Part shown: positions 31,831-40,693 of the stretch, one piece after another
Numbering within the stretch: position 1 is the stretch's first letter
Layout of the letters: the number at the start of each line of letters is the position of its first letter
Source: Bacteroidales bacterium
GTDB lineage: Bacteria; Bacteroidota; Bacteroidia; Bacteroidales; UBA932
Reading direction: 5' to 3'
NCBI GenBank assembly: GCA_017438265.1
Contig: JAFRVZ010000067.1
Location: 1 to 64,000 of the forward strand
DNA: 64,000 nucleotides
The notes under the pieces: generated by a model
Seen by the model: only the letters and a program-made list of their open reading frames with translations
Told to the model about the DNA's origin: nothing
The model's database searches: none
Made by a program: the position numbers and the translations under genes

Positions 31831-32997
31831 TCAATCCAGGTCCATCCGTATCCTCCGCCCCGCGGGCAGGAGGTTGTTGCAGCGTTTCCCCAGGTTCTTC
31901 ACGAACCCCAGCGGAACGCCCAGGTACGTCAGCGCCACATAGCCCGGAGGCGCATCCGGCAGTACGAGCGTGTCGCGGTGCAGGAAGTGGAGCGCCGTCT
32001 CCAGGTCCACCTCCGCCTCCGGGAAGGCGTGGTCATACGCCAGGCTCAGCGCCCAGTCCGCATCCGGCACCCAGGCATCGCCCTTGCGCTCCCCCTTCCG
32101 TTCACCGAAGCGCCGGGGGCGCAGCGCGGCAAGGTCCGCTTCCGGCGCCGGGGCCGCAGCAGTCTTGCGCAGCAATCCGGCCCACTGCCCTTCGCCCGGC
32201 ACCTCGCCCGGCACCAGCAGGTAGCCGCAGCGGGTCGTCCGCACCCCTTCCGGGGCGTCGCAGGGCGGGAGAATCTCCCCGCCGAGCGTCTCCGCCGCCC
32301 ATGCCAGGTTGGCGTCGTTCTCCGCCTCCTCGAAGGTGCAGGTCGAATAGACGAGCATCCCCCCTTCGCGCAGGCAGGGCCATGCGTCCGCGAGGATCCG
32401 CCGCTGGCGGGCCGCACAGAGCGTGACCAGTTCCGGCGTCCATTCCGCCACGGCGCGCGGGTCCTTGCGGAACATCCCCTCGCCCGAGCAGGGCACGTCG
32501 GCGATCACGATGTCAAAAAAGCCCCCCAGGCGGCCGAACGCCTGCGGGTCCACGCTCGTCAGCACCACGTTGGGGTCTCCCCAGCGGGCGAGATTGTCGG
32601 CGAGGGCCGCCGCGCGCGGGCGCATCACCTCGTTGGCGACGAGCAGGAAGCGGTCCCCGAAGCGCTCGCGCAGCGAGGCGGCCGCATCGGTCGTCTTGCC
32701 GCCCGGCGCGGCGCACAGGTCCAGGACCCGGACGGTCCCGGGCTCCAGGCAGCGCCGCAGCAGCGCCCCGACGAACATCGCCGAGGAATCCTGCACATAA
32801 TAGGCCCCGGCGTGCAGCAGCGGGTCGAGCGTGAAGACCGGCCGCTGCGCAAGGACATAGCCCTGCGGGCTCCAGGGGACGGGACGCGCGCCTTCCAGGA
32901 CGGGCAGCGGCCGGTCGGCGGGCTTGAAGGGATTCAGCCGGACCGACACGCCGGCGGGCATGCCCACCGTCGAAAGGGCGAGGGCGTGGCCGTCCAT
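31831..32997 (-). CDS. RsmF/RsmB-type RNA (cytosine-5) methyltransferase
   Basis: A 388-residue SAM-dependent enzyme. The SAM motif VLDLCAAPGGKTTD, the catalytic motif PCSGEGMFRKD and the second cysteine motif STCTFEEAEND are all present. The C-terminal 100 residues resemble the RsmF accessory domain. The likely target is 16S rRNA. The N-terminus is shorter than usual: the conserved SVRLNPFKP segment begins at about residue 18, with only MDGHALALS.. before it, and the start codon lies directly after the stop of the upstream gene, so no longer start is available. Confidence 0.88.
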   Translation of the reverse strand: MDGHALALSTVGMPAGVSVRLNPFKPADRPLPVLEGARPVPWSPQGYVLAQRPVFTLDPLLHAGAYYVQDSSAMFVGALLRRCLEPGTVRVLDLCAAPGGKTTDAAASLRERFGDRFLLVANEVMRPRAAALADNLARWGDPNVVLTSVDPQAFGRLGGFFDIVIADVPCSGEGMFRKDPRAVAEWTPELVTLCAARQRRILADAWPCLREGGMLVYSTCTFEEAENDANLAWAAETLGGEILPPCDAPEGVRTTRCGYLLVPGEVPGEGQWAGLLRKTAAAPAPEADLAALRPRRFGERKGERKGDAWVPDADWALSLAYDHAFPEAEVDLETALHFLHRDTLVLPDAPPGYVALTYLGVPLGFVKNLGKRCNNLLPAGRRIRMDLD

Positions 32998-32998
32998 C

Positions 32999-33427
32999 TT
33001 AGAACTTCAGGTTTTCCAGGTCGATCCCGGCCGGGTTCTCCAGCGCGTCCACCACCTTGTCCAGCCCCTCCTTGATCTTGCTGCCGAGCATCATCTTCAT
33101 CATGAAGTTCAAGTCCGCGGACACTTCAATCCAGAAATCGGTCCGGAACGGGTCCTCCGCGGGGTCGAAATGGAGCACGACGTTGAAGTGGAACGGGGCG
33201 CCGTCGTCCTTGAACTCGATGCGGGAGTACGGGGTCCTGTCCAGGACCCGGATCCCGACATGGAAGCCCTGGACCGTGACGGCGAGGGTGTCATAGTCCG
33301 CCTGGACCGTTTCCCGCTTGTCCTCGGGCAGCATCTGGACGAAGTTCCGCATGTCCGTGAACAGCATGAAGAGCTCCGCGGGCGCTTTCGCGACCGATCC
33401 GTGTTTGCTTGTATATTCTGCCGGCAT
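32999..33427 (-). CDS. START/SRPBCC-like domain protein
   Basis: A 142-residue soluble protein with the helix-grip pattern of SRPBCC domains: an N-terminal KAPAELFMLFTDMRNFVQML helix, strands around AVTVQGFHVGIRVLDR and FNVVLHFDP, then a long C-terminal helix. No catalytic motif is visible. Bacteroidota have many such START-like proteins, which may bind lipid or other small ligands. The stop precedes the methyltransferase ATG by one base, so the two are coupled. It is divergent from the NUDIX gene. Confidence 0.75.
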   Translation of the reverse strand: MPAEYTSKHGSVAKAPAELFMLFTDMRNFVQMLPEDKRETVQADYDTLAVTVQGFHVGIRVLDRTPYSRIEFKDDGAPFHFNVVLHFDPAEDPFRTDFWIEVSADLNFMMKMMLGSKIKEGLDKVVDALENPAGIDLENLKF

Positions 33428-33430
33428 AGT

Positions 33431-33444
33431 ATTTCAATTGAAAT
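33431..33444. promoter_or_regulatory. Perfect 14-bp palindrome between divergent genes
   Basis: ATTTCAATTGAAAT reads the same on both strands and lies 4 bp upstream of the START-like gene and just before the NUDIX -7 element. It could be an operator, but AT-rich palindromes of this size arise by chance fairly often. Confidence 0.3.
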
Positions 33445-33447
33445 GAT

Positions 33448-33455
33448 TAGCTTTG
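33448..33455 (+). promoter_or_regulatory. -7 element of the NUDIX gene
   Basis: TAGCTTTG matches TAnnTTTG, 34 bp before the ATG at 33489. Confidence 0.5.
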
Positions 33456-33488
33456 TAAACCGCAAAGTTAGCAAAAATCGTGTCCATA

Positions 33489-34100
33489 ATGCACAAGATT
33501 TATTTTGAAAAGCGCCTCATCGCCGTCTGCCGCCCCGGGGAGGCGGTTCTCGCGGACCCGAACGCCGTCGAATTCCACCCCGGCGCGCGGATCGACCTCC
33601 ACGCCCTGGTCGGGATGTTCGAAGGTTCGCAGACGCTCCAGCGCATCTACATCCCGGACGAGGACACGGAGGGGATGTACGCACGCCTCTGCGCCGAATT
33701 CCGGGAAGTCAACGCCGCCGGCGGACTGGTCCGGAACCGCCGGGGCGACTGCCTGCTGATCCGCCGCAGCGGCCTCTGGGACCTCCCGAAAGGCCACCAG
33801 GAGCCCGGCGAGGACATCGCCGTCACCGCCCTGCGCGAAGTGCAGGAGGAGACCGGCGTCAGCGCCCTGGAGCTCCGGGACCTGATCTGCGTCACGGACC
33901 ACTGCTACCTGCGCGGCGGCGTCTGGCACCTCAAGCACACCTGGTGGTACGACATGCTCTACACCGACCCTGTAGACCTGACCCCCCAGCTCGAGGAGGA
34001 CATCTCCAAGGCCGCCTGGGTCGCCCGCTCCAGCCTGCCCCCTTACCTGAAAAACACCTTCCCCTCCATCCTCGAAGTCTTCCGCGAGGCCAAAATTTAA
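33489..34100 (+). CDS. NUDIX hydrolase
   Basis: I use ATG 33489 (203 residues); a GTG three codons upstream is possible. The Nudix box is complete at about residues 98-120: G-x5-E (GHQEPGE) followed by REVQEETGV. The N-terminal 80 residues form a separate region with a FHPGARIDLHALVGMFEG segment. Enzymes of this family hydrolyse nucleoside diphosphates linked to another moiety; the substrate is unclear. It is 9 bp upstream of the GH39-like gene. Confidence 0.9.
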   Translation: MHKIYFEKRLIAVCRPGEAVLADPNAVEFHPGARIDLHALVGMFEGSQTLQRIYIPDEDTEGMYARLCAEFREVNAAGGLVRNRRGDCLLIRRSGLWDLPKGHQEPGEDIAVTALREVQEETGVSALELRDLICVTDHCYLRGGVWHLKHTWWYDMLYTDPVDLTPQLEEDISKAAWVARSSLPPYLKNTFPSILEVFREAKI

Positions 34101-34109
34101 AACCGCATA

Positions 34110-35492
34110 ATGATGAAACGCTTTCTCACCGCCGCACTGCTGCTGTTCTGCTGGGCCGCCGGCGCCCAGATCGTCATCGACCCTTCCGTCACCGTCGGCC
34201 CCGTCAAACCGATGAACGCGGTCAACAACGGCCCCGTCGTCGCCTCTTCCAAAGAGCAGACGCGCGGCAATTTCACGGAATACAAGGCCCTCCACATCCC
34301 GTATGCCCGGACCCACGACGCCGCCTCCTTCGAAGGCTACGGCGGTCCCCACTCCGTGGATATCTCCCAGCTGTTCCCGGATTTCAGCCGGGACCCGGAT
34401 GACCCGTCCGCCTATGACTTCACGAACACGGACGTCTACCTGCAGAGCATCGTCGACGCCGGCACGCAGGTCTTCTTCCGCCTGGGCGAGACAATCGAGC
34501 ACACGGCCCGGCAGTACCACGTCTTCCCGCCGTCCGACTTCCTGAAATGGGCGAAGGTCTGCGAGCACGTGATCCGCCACTACAACGAAGGCTGGGCGGA
34601 CGGACTCCACCTCGGCATCCGCTACTGGGAGATCTGGAACGAACCGGACCTGGACATGTACCAGTGGGAGACCAAGCCCCGCACCTGGGCCGGTACCCCC
34701 GAGACCTTCTTCCGCTTCTACGAGACGGTCGCGAACTACCTGAACGGCCGGTTCCCGAACCTGATGATCGGTGGTCCCGCCCTCTGCGGCCGGGAAGAAT
34801 GGGCCGAAATGTTCCTTCCCTATATGCGGGACCACAAGGTGGAGCTCGACTTCTTCTCCTGGCATACCTACACGACCTCGGTCGAAGACATCGTCGCCAA
34901 GGCCGGACGCATCCGCGCCATGCTGGACAAGTACGGCTTCGCGGGCGTCCCCTCGATCCTGAATGAATGGAACTACATCAAGGGCTGGACGGAGGACTAC
35001 GTCTACAGCCTGGAGGAAATCAACTCCCTGAAGGGCGCGGCTTTCACGGCCGCGATGATGTCCGCCTGCCAGGACGGGCCCGTCGACATGCTGATGTACT
35101 ACGACTTCCGCCTGCCCAGCGCCTTCAGCGGAGCCTTCGACCAGCGGACCTACCGGCCGACGAAAGGCTACTATCCCTTCTACGCCTGGGACAAACTGGT
35201 GCAGCTCGGGACCCAGGTGGCGGCGGCGTCCGAAGACGGACAGGTCCGCGTGACCGCGGCGAAGGACGCCTCCGGCCATGTCCGCGCCCTCGTCGTCCGC
35301 TTCAACCGGGACAACAATGTGACGAACCCCAAGCCGTACCGGATCCGGCTGCAGGGCGGCGGAAGCGGGACGGTCTACGCCTACGTGACCGATAACGTCC
35401 GGACCTATACGGAGATCCCCCTCGAGATGAAGGACGGCGAAGTCGAAATCACCCTCGACCCGAACTCCTTCACGCTGATTGATTTCGGATAA
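34110..35492 (+). CDS. GH39-like glycoside hydrolase (beta-xylosidase type)
   Basis: A 460-residue exported enzyme; signal peptide residues 1-20 (WAAGAQ). A TIM barrel carries the clan GH-A acid/base Glu178 in IWNEPDLD and nucleophile Glu286 in SILNEWNY, with the spacing expected for GH39. A small C-terminal beta domain follows (about 380-460). Family members cleave beta-xylosides or alpha-L-iduronides; which applies here is open. The start could be Met2 (34113). It ends in a strong terminator and follows the NUDIX gene. Confidence 0.87.
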   Translation: MMKRFLTAALLLFCWAAGAQIVIDPSVTVGPVKPMNAVNNGPVVASSKEQTRGNFTEYKALHIPYARTHDAASFEGYGGPHSVDISQLFPDFSRDPDDPSAYDFTNTDVYLQSIVDAGTQVFFRLGETIEHTARQYHVFPPSDFLKWAKVCEHVIRHYNEGWADGLHLGIRYWEIWNEPDLDMYQWETKPRTWAGTPETFFRFYETVANYLNGRFPNLMIGGPALCGREEWAEMFLPYMRDHKVELDFFSWHTYTTSVEDIVAKAGRIRAMLDKYGFAGVPSILNEWNYIKGWTEDYVYSLEEINSLKGAAFTAAMMSACQDGPVDMLMYYDFRLPSAFSGAFDQRTYRPTKGYYPFYAWDKLVQLGTQVAAASEDGQVRVTAAKDASGHVRALVVRFNRDNNVTNPKPYRIRLQGGGSGTVYAYVTDNVRTYTEIPLEMKDGEVEITLDPNSFTLIDFG

Positions 35493-35493
35493 T

Positions 35494-35520
35494 AGTTTCC
35501 CGGAGTTGAAACTTTTTTTT
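35494..35520 (+). terminator. Rho-independent terminator after the GH39-like gene
   Basis: AGTTTC, an 8-nt loop, then GAAACT, followed by a run of eight T. It separates the glycosidase from queA. Confidence 0.8.
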
Positions 35521-35544
35521 CGGAAAGGACGTATAGTTAAAACT

Positions 35545-36594
35545 ATGAAGTTATCCCAATTCTATTTCGACCTTCCCAAGGAGCGCATCGCCCAGGATCC
35601 GGTCAAATGGCGCGACGAATGCCGCCTGATGGTTCTCAACAGGAAAACCGGCGAAATCGAACACCGGCTTTTCAAGGACATCATCGATTATTTCGGCAAG
35701 GGTGACACCTTCGTCTTCAACGACACCCGCGTCTTTCCCGCCCGCCTCTACGGCAAGAAAGAGAAGACCGGCGCCGACATCATGGTATTCCTGCTCCGCG
35801 AACTGAACAAGGAGCAGCGCCTCTGGGATGTGGTCGTGGACCCGGCCCGCAAGATCCGCATCGGCAACAAGCTCTATTTCGGCGAGGACGACAGCCTCGT
35901 CGCCGAGGTCATCGACAACACGACCTCCCGCGGCCGCACGCTGCGCTTCCTCTTCGACGGTCCGTACGAGGAGTTCAAGCAGGCCCTCTACGCCCTCGGC
36001 GAAACGCCGATCCTGCCCTTCGTCAAGACGGAGGTGACGCCCGAGGACAAGGAGAACTACCAGACCATCTACGCGTCCAAGGAAGGCGCCGTCGCCGCCC
36101 CCGCGGCCGGTACCCACTTCTCCCGCGAGCTCTTCAACCGCATGATCCTCAAGGACATCGAGAAGACCTTCATCACCGTCCACATGGGCATCGGCCACTT
36201 CCGCAAGGTCGACGTCGAAGACCTCTCGAAGCACCGGATGGACGCGGAACGGATGATCATCACCCCGGAAGCCGCGGCGCAGATCAACGCCGCCAAACAC
36301 GCCGGCCACAAGATCCTCGCCGTCGGCGTGACGACCATCCGCGCCCTCGAGACCTACGTCACGACCAACAACGAGGTTATGCCGAACGACACCTGGACCA
36401 ACAAGTTCATCTTCCCCCCGTACGAATTCTCGATCCCGGACGCGATCGTGTCGAACTTCCATATGCCGGAATCGACGATGCTGATGACCGTGGCGGCTTT
36501 CGGCGGCTATGAGAACGTGATGAAGGCCTACCAGACCGCCCTCGAGCAGAGCTACCGCTTCGGCCCGTACGGCGACGCCCTCCTGATTATCTGA
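35545..36594 (+). CDS. queA: S-adenosylmethionine:tRNA ribosyltransferase-isomerase
   Basis: I start at ATG 35545 (MKLSQFYFDLP), which gives 349 residues; the earlier frame crosses the terminator. Motifs of QueA are present: FDLPKERIAQDP at the start, FNDTRVFPARL, APAAGTHFS, HMGIGHFRKVDVEDL and the C-terminal NFHMPESTMLMTVAAFGG. It transfers and isomerises the ribosyl group of SAM to preQ1-tRNA, forming epoxyqueuosine at the wobble base. It is followed by a terminator that holds the dprA promoter in its loop. Confidence 0.95.
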   Translation: MKLSQFYFDLPKERIAQDPVKWRDECRLMVLNRKTGEIEHRLFKDIIDYFGKGDTFVFNDTRVFPARLYGKKEKTGADIMVFLLRELNKEQRLWDVVVDPARKIRIGNKLYFGEDDSLVAEVIDNTTSRGRTLRFLFDGPYEEFKQALYALGETPILPFVKTEVTPEDKENYQTIYASKEGAVAAPAAGTHFSRELFNRMILKDIEKTFITVHMGIGHFRKVDVEDLSKHRMDAERMIITPEAAAQINAAKHAGHKILAVGVTTIRALETYVTTNNEVMPNDTWTNKFIFPPYEFSIPDAIVSNFHMPESTMLMTVAAFGGYENVMKAYQTALEQSYRFGPYGDALLII

Positions 36595-36667
36595 TGATTC
36601 CGGCGCGACCGAAAAAAACGTAAAAAGTTTCGTCCGCTTCGCGTTTCTTAAAGAAATTTCCGTTTAC

Positions 36668-36704
36668 GCGGCTTATGTTTGGAAAAACGTAAGCCGCTTT
36701 TTTT
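36668..36704 (+). terminator. queA terminator enclosing the dprA promoter
   Basis: GCGGCTTA (36668-36675), a 14-nt loop, TAAGCCGC (36690-36697) and seven T. The loop plus last stem bases contain TATGTTTG (36674-36681), an exact -7 element. The T-run ends one base before the dprA ATG at 36705. Confidence 0.8.
36674..36681 (+). promoter_or_regulatory. -7 element of dprA within the queA terminator
   Basis: TATGTTTG matches TAnnTTTG and lies 23 bp before the dprA ATG. A transcript begun here would lack the first stem arm, so the hairpin would not form on it. Confidence 0.5.
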
Positions 36705-37889
36705 ATGGATGACGGGACCAAGGAGATCAGCCCCTACGAGCGGGCCTGTTACTGTACCCTGAACAGGGTTTTCGGCTATGAGCCGAACGTCGCGAACCGG
36801 ATCGTGGAGCATTTCGGCTCCGCCGCCGCCCTTTTCGGCCTCGACCGGGAAGGGCTGGAGGCCGTCCTGGGGCCCGGTTCGCGCCATATCCCGCTGATCT
36901 GCGGGGAGGAGGTCGAGAAGAGCGCCGCGGAGCTGGAGCGGCTCGCCGGGGACGGGATGCGCTTCCTGACCCCGGCGGACCCGGGCTATCCTCCCCTGCT
37001 GCGGGAATGCCCCGACGCCCCGGTGGGGCTGTACTACCGGGGCGTCTCGCCGCCGGAGGAGGTCTTCGCGGAGAGCCGCCCGACGGTCGCGGTCGTCGGG
37101 ACGCGGGACGTCTCCCTGTACGGGCGCGAGTGGTGCGGGCGGCTCGTCTCCGCGCTGTCGGGCGCCCCGGCCCGCCCGACAGTCGTCAGCGGCCTCGCGC
37201 TGGGGGTCGACATCGTCGCCCACCTCACGGCGCTCGAGAGCGGGCTCCCGACGGTCGGGGTGATGGCGACCGGGGTCGGGGAAATCTACCCCGCCCGCCA
37301 CTACCGCTTCGCCCGGCAGATCGAGCAGTCGCGCGGGAGCGCGCTCGTCACGGACTACCCGCCGGGGACGTCGCCGCTCGCGCTGAACTTCCTGCGGCGC
37401 AACCGCATCATCGCCGGGATGAGCCGGGCGACCGTGCTGGTCGAATCGCGCGTCAAGGGCGGCGGGATGATGACGGCGAACCTGGCGTTCTCCTACGGGC
37501 GGACCGTGCTGGCGGTACCAGGGCGGATTGACGACCCCCGCTCGCAGGGATGCAATTACCTGATAAAGAACAATATCGCCGAGCCGGTCCTGGGGCTGGA
37601 CGATCTGCCGAAGGCGCTGGGGCTCGACGGGGGCACGACGAAGAAAAAGGACATCCGCGCCGCCGTGAAGGAGGGCTTCGCCGGGAAGGCGGACGCGGCG
37701 CTGCTGGACGGGTTGCTGGAGGTCGCGCAGCTGGTGCGGAAATACCGCGGGATCACCCCGGACGAGCTTTGCATGCACACCGGCCGCCCGTACGCGGAGG
37801 TGGCGGCGCTCCTCGCACTGCTCGAGCAGGAGGATTTTATCACGGCGGACCTGCTCCAAAGGTGCAGCATTAATCCGAAAAAACTGTAA
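36705..37889 (+). CDS. dprA: DNA-processing protein DprA
   Basis: A 394-residue protein. The N-terminal part is a SAM-like helix-hairpin-helix region (residues 15-75). The Rossmann-type DprA core has VAVVGTRDVSLYG, VVSGLALGVDIVAH, the GAGVGEIYPARH-like loop and FLRRNRIIAGMSRATVLVESRVKGGGMMTA. The C-terminal 60 residues form a winged helix (YAEVAALLALLEQEDFI). It loads RecA on incoming single-stranded DNA during transformation. It heads a run with tatD and asparaginase. Confidence 0.94.
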   Translation: MDDGTKEISPYERACYCTLNRVFGYEPNVANRIVEHFGSAAALFGLDREGLEAVLGPGSRHIPLICGEEVEKSAAELERLAGDGMRFLTPADPGYPPLLRECPDAPVGLYYRGVSPPEEVFAESRPTVAVVGTRDVSLYGREWCGRLVSALSGAPARPTVVSGLALGVDIVAHLTALESGLPTVGVMATGVGEIYPARHYRFARQIEQSRGSALVTDYPPGTSPLALNFLRRNRIIAGMSRATVLVESRVKGGGMMTANLAFSYGRTVLAVPGRIDDPRSQGCNYLIKNNIAEPVLGLDDLPKALGLDGGTTKKKDIRAAVKEGFAGKADAALLDGLLEVAQLVRKYRGITPDELCMHTGRPYAEVAALLALLEQEDFITADLLQRCSINPKKL

Positions 37890-37894
37890 ATTTG
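37887..37894 (+). promoter_or_regulatory. -7 element overlapping the dprA stop codon
   Basis: TAAATTTG matches TAnnTTTG; its first three bases are the TAA stop of dprA. It lies 20 bp before the tatD start, so tatD-ansA can be transcribed apart from dprA. Confidence 0.5.
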
Positions 37895-37913
37895 TATCCC
37901 CCGGAGGGAGCGC

Positions 37914-38684
37914 ATGACCTGGATCGACACCCATACCCACTGCAGCGACGCCGCGTTCCGCGGCGAAGAAGACGCCCTGATCGCGCGCGCCGTCGCCGCA
38001 GGCGTGGAGGTGATGCTCCAGGCGGACGTGGATTCGCGGGAGCGCGGGGCGATGCTCGCGCTCGTGGCGCGCCACCCCGACTGCCTCCGCCCGATGCTCG
38101 GCCTCTACCCGGGCTCGGTCGACCGGGACTGGAAACGGGAGTTCGACGCGCTGCAGGACGCCCTGCGGGACGTGCGGCCCGTCGCCCTCGGGGAGATCGG
38201 CCTCGACTACCACTACGGCGCCGAATTCCGCGACGAGCAGCGGGCGGCCTTCCGCGCCCAGCTCGAACTCGCCGCCAGCCTCGACCTCCCCGTCAACATC
38301 CACCTCCGCGACGCCACGGACGACTTCTTCCGGGTCCTGGACGACGTCCGCCACCTGGGAATCCGCGGCAACCTCCACGCCTTCAGCGGCAGCCGGGAGA
38401 CCTTCCTGCGCGTCCAGCGCTACGGCGACTGGCGCGTCGGCATCGGCGGCGTGGTGACCTTCCGGAAAGCCTCGCTCGCGGAAACGGTGCGGCAGATTCC
38501 GCTGGAGCGCATCCTGCTCGAGACGGACGCCCCGTACCTGACCCCGGAACCGTTCCGCGGGCGGAGGAACGACAGTTCGATGATCCCCGTGATCGCCGCG
38601 AAAGTCGCTGAGCTCCAGGGCGTCAGCGTCGAAGAGGTGGCGGAGGTCACGACCCGCAGTGCAAAAGAATTGTTCGCCATATGA
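37914..38684 (+). CDS. tatD: TatD family metal-dependent hydrolase
   Basis: A 256-residue TIM-barrel hydrolase. Metal ligands are visible in order: DTHTHC near the start, GEIGLDYHYG, NIHLRDATDDF, LHAFSGSRE and LETDAPYLTPE. Family members are DNases or D-aminoacyl-tRNA-type deacylases with two metal ions. It follows dprA with a promoter in the junction, and its stop overlaps the asparaginase start by 4 bp. Confidence 0.93.
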   Translation: MTWIDTHTHCSDAAFRGEEDALIARAVAAGVEVMLQADVDSRERGAMLALVARHPDCLRPMLGLYPGSVDRDWKREFDALQDALRDVRPVALGEIGLDYHYGAEFRDEQRAAFRAQLELAASLDLPVNIHLRDATDDFFRVLDDVRHLGIRGNLHAFSGSRETFLRVQRYGDWRVGIGGVVTFRKASLAETVRQIPLERILLETDAPYLTPEPFRGRRNDSSMIPVIAAKVAELQGVSVEEVAEVTTRSAKELFAI

Positions 38685-39727
38685 CAGCCAACGACAGCAA
38701 AGCGGCCATCCTGATGATCTACACGGGAGGCACGATCGGGATGAAGGCGGATCCGGTCGACCAGACGCTCAAGCCCTTCAACTTCGACCAGATCCTCGAG
38801 GAAGTCCCGGAACTCGGCAAGTTCACCTGCAAGATCGACTCCTACACCTTCGATCCGCTGATCGACTCCTCGGACGTCGAACCGTCCCTGTGGGTCGCGC
38901 TCGCCGAACTGATCCGCGACCGCTACGGGGACTACGACGGCTTCGTGGTCCTGCACGGCACGGATACGATGTCCTTCTCCGCCTCTGCCCTCAGCTTCAT
39001 GCTGGAGGACCTCGCGAAGCCGGTCGTCTTCACGGGCAGCCAGCTCCCGATCGGGACCCTCCGCACCGACGGCAAGGAAAACCTGATTTCGGCGGTCGAG
39101 ATCGCCTCGGCGAAGGGTCCGGACGGCCGGGCCGTCGTCCCGGAAGTCTGCATCTTCTTCGACGCCCTGCTCCTGCGGGGCAACCGGACCACGAAAGTCA
39201 ACGCGGAAGGCTTCCACGCCTTCCAGTCCGGCAACTTCCCTCCCCTGGCGGAAGCCGGCATCCAGATCCGCTACAACACCGCCTTCATCCGGCGCCCCCC
39301 GGTCCCGGACGCCCCCCTGCGGATCCATACGGCCCTCGACACCCGCGTCTCCATCCTCAAGATCCACCCCGGCATCACCCCCCAGGTCGTCCGCAACATC
39401 CTCTGCGGCCCCCAGACCCGCGCCGTGATCCTCGAGACCTACGGCTCCGGCAACGCCCTGACGAAAGACTGGTTCCTGGACATCGTGCGGGAGGCCGCGG
39501 CGATGGACAAGATCCTGCTGAACGTGACGCAGTGCCTGACGGGCAGCGTCAACATGGACCTCTACGCGACCGGAAGGCACCTCAAGGACGCCGGCGTCCT
39601 TTCCGGACTGGACCTGACGACGGAAAGCGCCCTCGCCAAACTCTTTTTCCTGATGGGTACGACGCCGGACAACGTCCGCGTCCGTCAGGAACTGCAGAAA
39701 GACTTACGCGGAGAAATCTCTGCTTAA
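38681..39727 (+). CDS. ansA: Type I L-asparaginase
   Basis: A 348-residue cytoplasmic enzyme (no signal peptide). The first catalytic Thr is in MIYTGGTIGM (residues 15-18 region) and the second in VVLHGTDTMSFSA with its Thr-Asp pair. Length and absence of an export signal fit the cytoplasmic AnsA type, which hydrolyses asparagine to aspartate and ammonia. It is coupled to tatD through an ATGA overlap. Confidence 0.93.
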   Translation: MTANDSKAAILMIYTGGTIGMKADPVDQTLKPFNFDQILEEVPELGKFTCKIDSYTFDPLIDSSDVEPSLWVALAELIRDRYGDYDGFVVLHGTDTMSFSASALSFMLEDLAKPVVFTGSQLPIGTLRTDGKENLISAVEIASAKGPDGRAVVPEVCIFFDALLLRGNRTTKVNAEGFHAFQSGNFPPLAEAGIQIRYNTAFIRRPPVPDAPLRIHTALDTRVSILKIHPGITPQVVRNILCGPQTRAVILETYGSGNALTKDWFLDIVREAAAMDKILLNVTQCLTGSVNMDLYATGRHLKDAGVLSGLDLTTESALAKLFFLMGTTPDNVRVRQELQKDLRGEISA

Positions 39728-39850
39728 ACATTGTAATCTCAGTTTTTTTTCATATATTGCAGCGTTTTAGTGGGCGAAAAAAGCCCCGTTTTGGACGAAG
39801 ATTATTTAACTATCTAATACATTATTAATTAAAAACACAAAAAAACGAGT

Positions 39851-40636
39851 ATGAAAAAGTTTTTTATGTTGTTCGCAGCTGCAGCGCTCCTGCTCGTATC
39901 TGCTAACATCGCCACCGCCCAGAGCGGAGATGCCACTCAGGCCGCAACTGAAGAAGTTTCCGCAGCCGATGCCAATCCGTTCAACGTGAAATCCGAAGTT
40001 CCGCTCCACCAGGCCCTGAAGACGAAGTTCATCGAAGGTGGTGCCGGCTTCATGTCCCTGATCATCATCTGCTTGATCCTGGGTCTTGCTCTTTCGATCG
40101 AAAGAATCCTCTATCTCTCGATGTCGAAGACGAACGCGAAGGCGCTTGTTGCCAAGGTTGAGAAGGCGCTCGACGAAGGCGGTATCGAAGCCGCGAAGGA
40201 AGTCTGCCGCAACACCCGCGGTCCTGTCGCTTCCATCTTCTATCAGGGTCTCCTCCGCTACAACCAGGGTATCGACGTTGTCGAGAAGACTGTCGTTTCC
40301 TATGGTTCCGTCCAGATGAGCAACATGGAGAACGGTCTTTCCTGGATCGGCCTCTTCATCGCGATTGCCCCGTCCCTCGGATTCCTCGGTACCGTTATCG
40401 GTATGATCCAGGCCTTCGACGCCATCCAGGCTGCCGGTGATATCTCCCCGAACGTCGTTGCCGGTGGTATGAAGGTTGCCCTTATCACGACCGTCGGCGG
40501 TCTTATCGTCGCCCTTATCCTTCAGGTTTTCTACAACTACATCCTTTCGAAGATCGATTCCATCACCATTGACATGGAGGATGCTTCCATCTGCCTCGTG
40601 GATGTTCTGACCAAGTACGAGGAGAAGAAGAAGTAA
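39851..40636 (+). CDS. exbB: ExbB/TolQ proton channel protein
   Basis: A 261-residue inner-membrane protein with a cleavable-looking N-terminus (residues 1-24) typical of Bacteroidota ExbB. The MotA/TolQ/ExbB domain follows, with three transmembrane helices: SLIIICLILGLALSIERIL, GLFIAIAPSLGFLGTVIGMIQAF and VALITTVGGLIVALILQVFYN. It forms the proton channel that powers TonB. Codon use is that of a well-expressed gene. It heads an operon with a membrane protein and two exbD genes; a TATATTGC sequence near 39757 is a possible -7. Confidence 0.94.
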   Translation: MKKFFMLFAAAALLLVSANIATAQSGDATQAATEEVSAADANPFNVKSEVPLHQALKTKFIEGGAGFMSLIIICLILGLALSIERILYLSMSKTNAKALVAKVEKALDEGGIEAAKEVCRNTRGPVASIFYQGLLRYNQGIDVVEKTVVSYGSVQMSNMENGLSWIGLFIAIAPSLGFLGTVIGMIQAFDAIQAAGDISPNVVAGGMKVALITTVGGLIVALILQVFYNYILSKIDSITIDMEDASICLVDVLTKYEEKKK

Positions 40637-40693
40637 TCCCTCTTCCCTTCCGCAGTAGAAAAACAGTAGGATAACAAAGAAAAACGAGTTATA

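Noticed and set aside
31831..32997. Frameshift or truncation of the RNA methyltransferase N-terminus
   Set aside because: The start follows directly on the upstream stop codon and the fold-forming motifs are complete, so a short N-terminus is more likely than damage.
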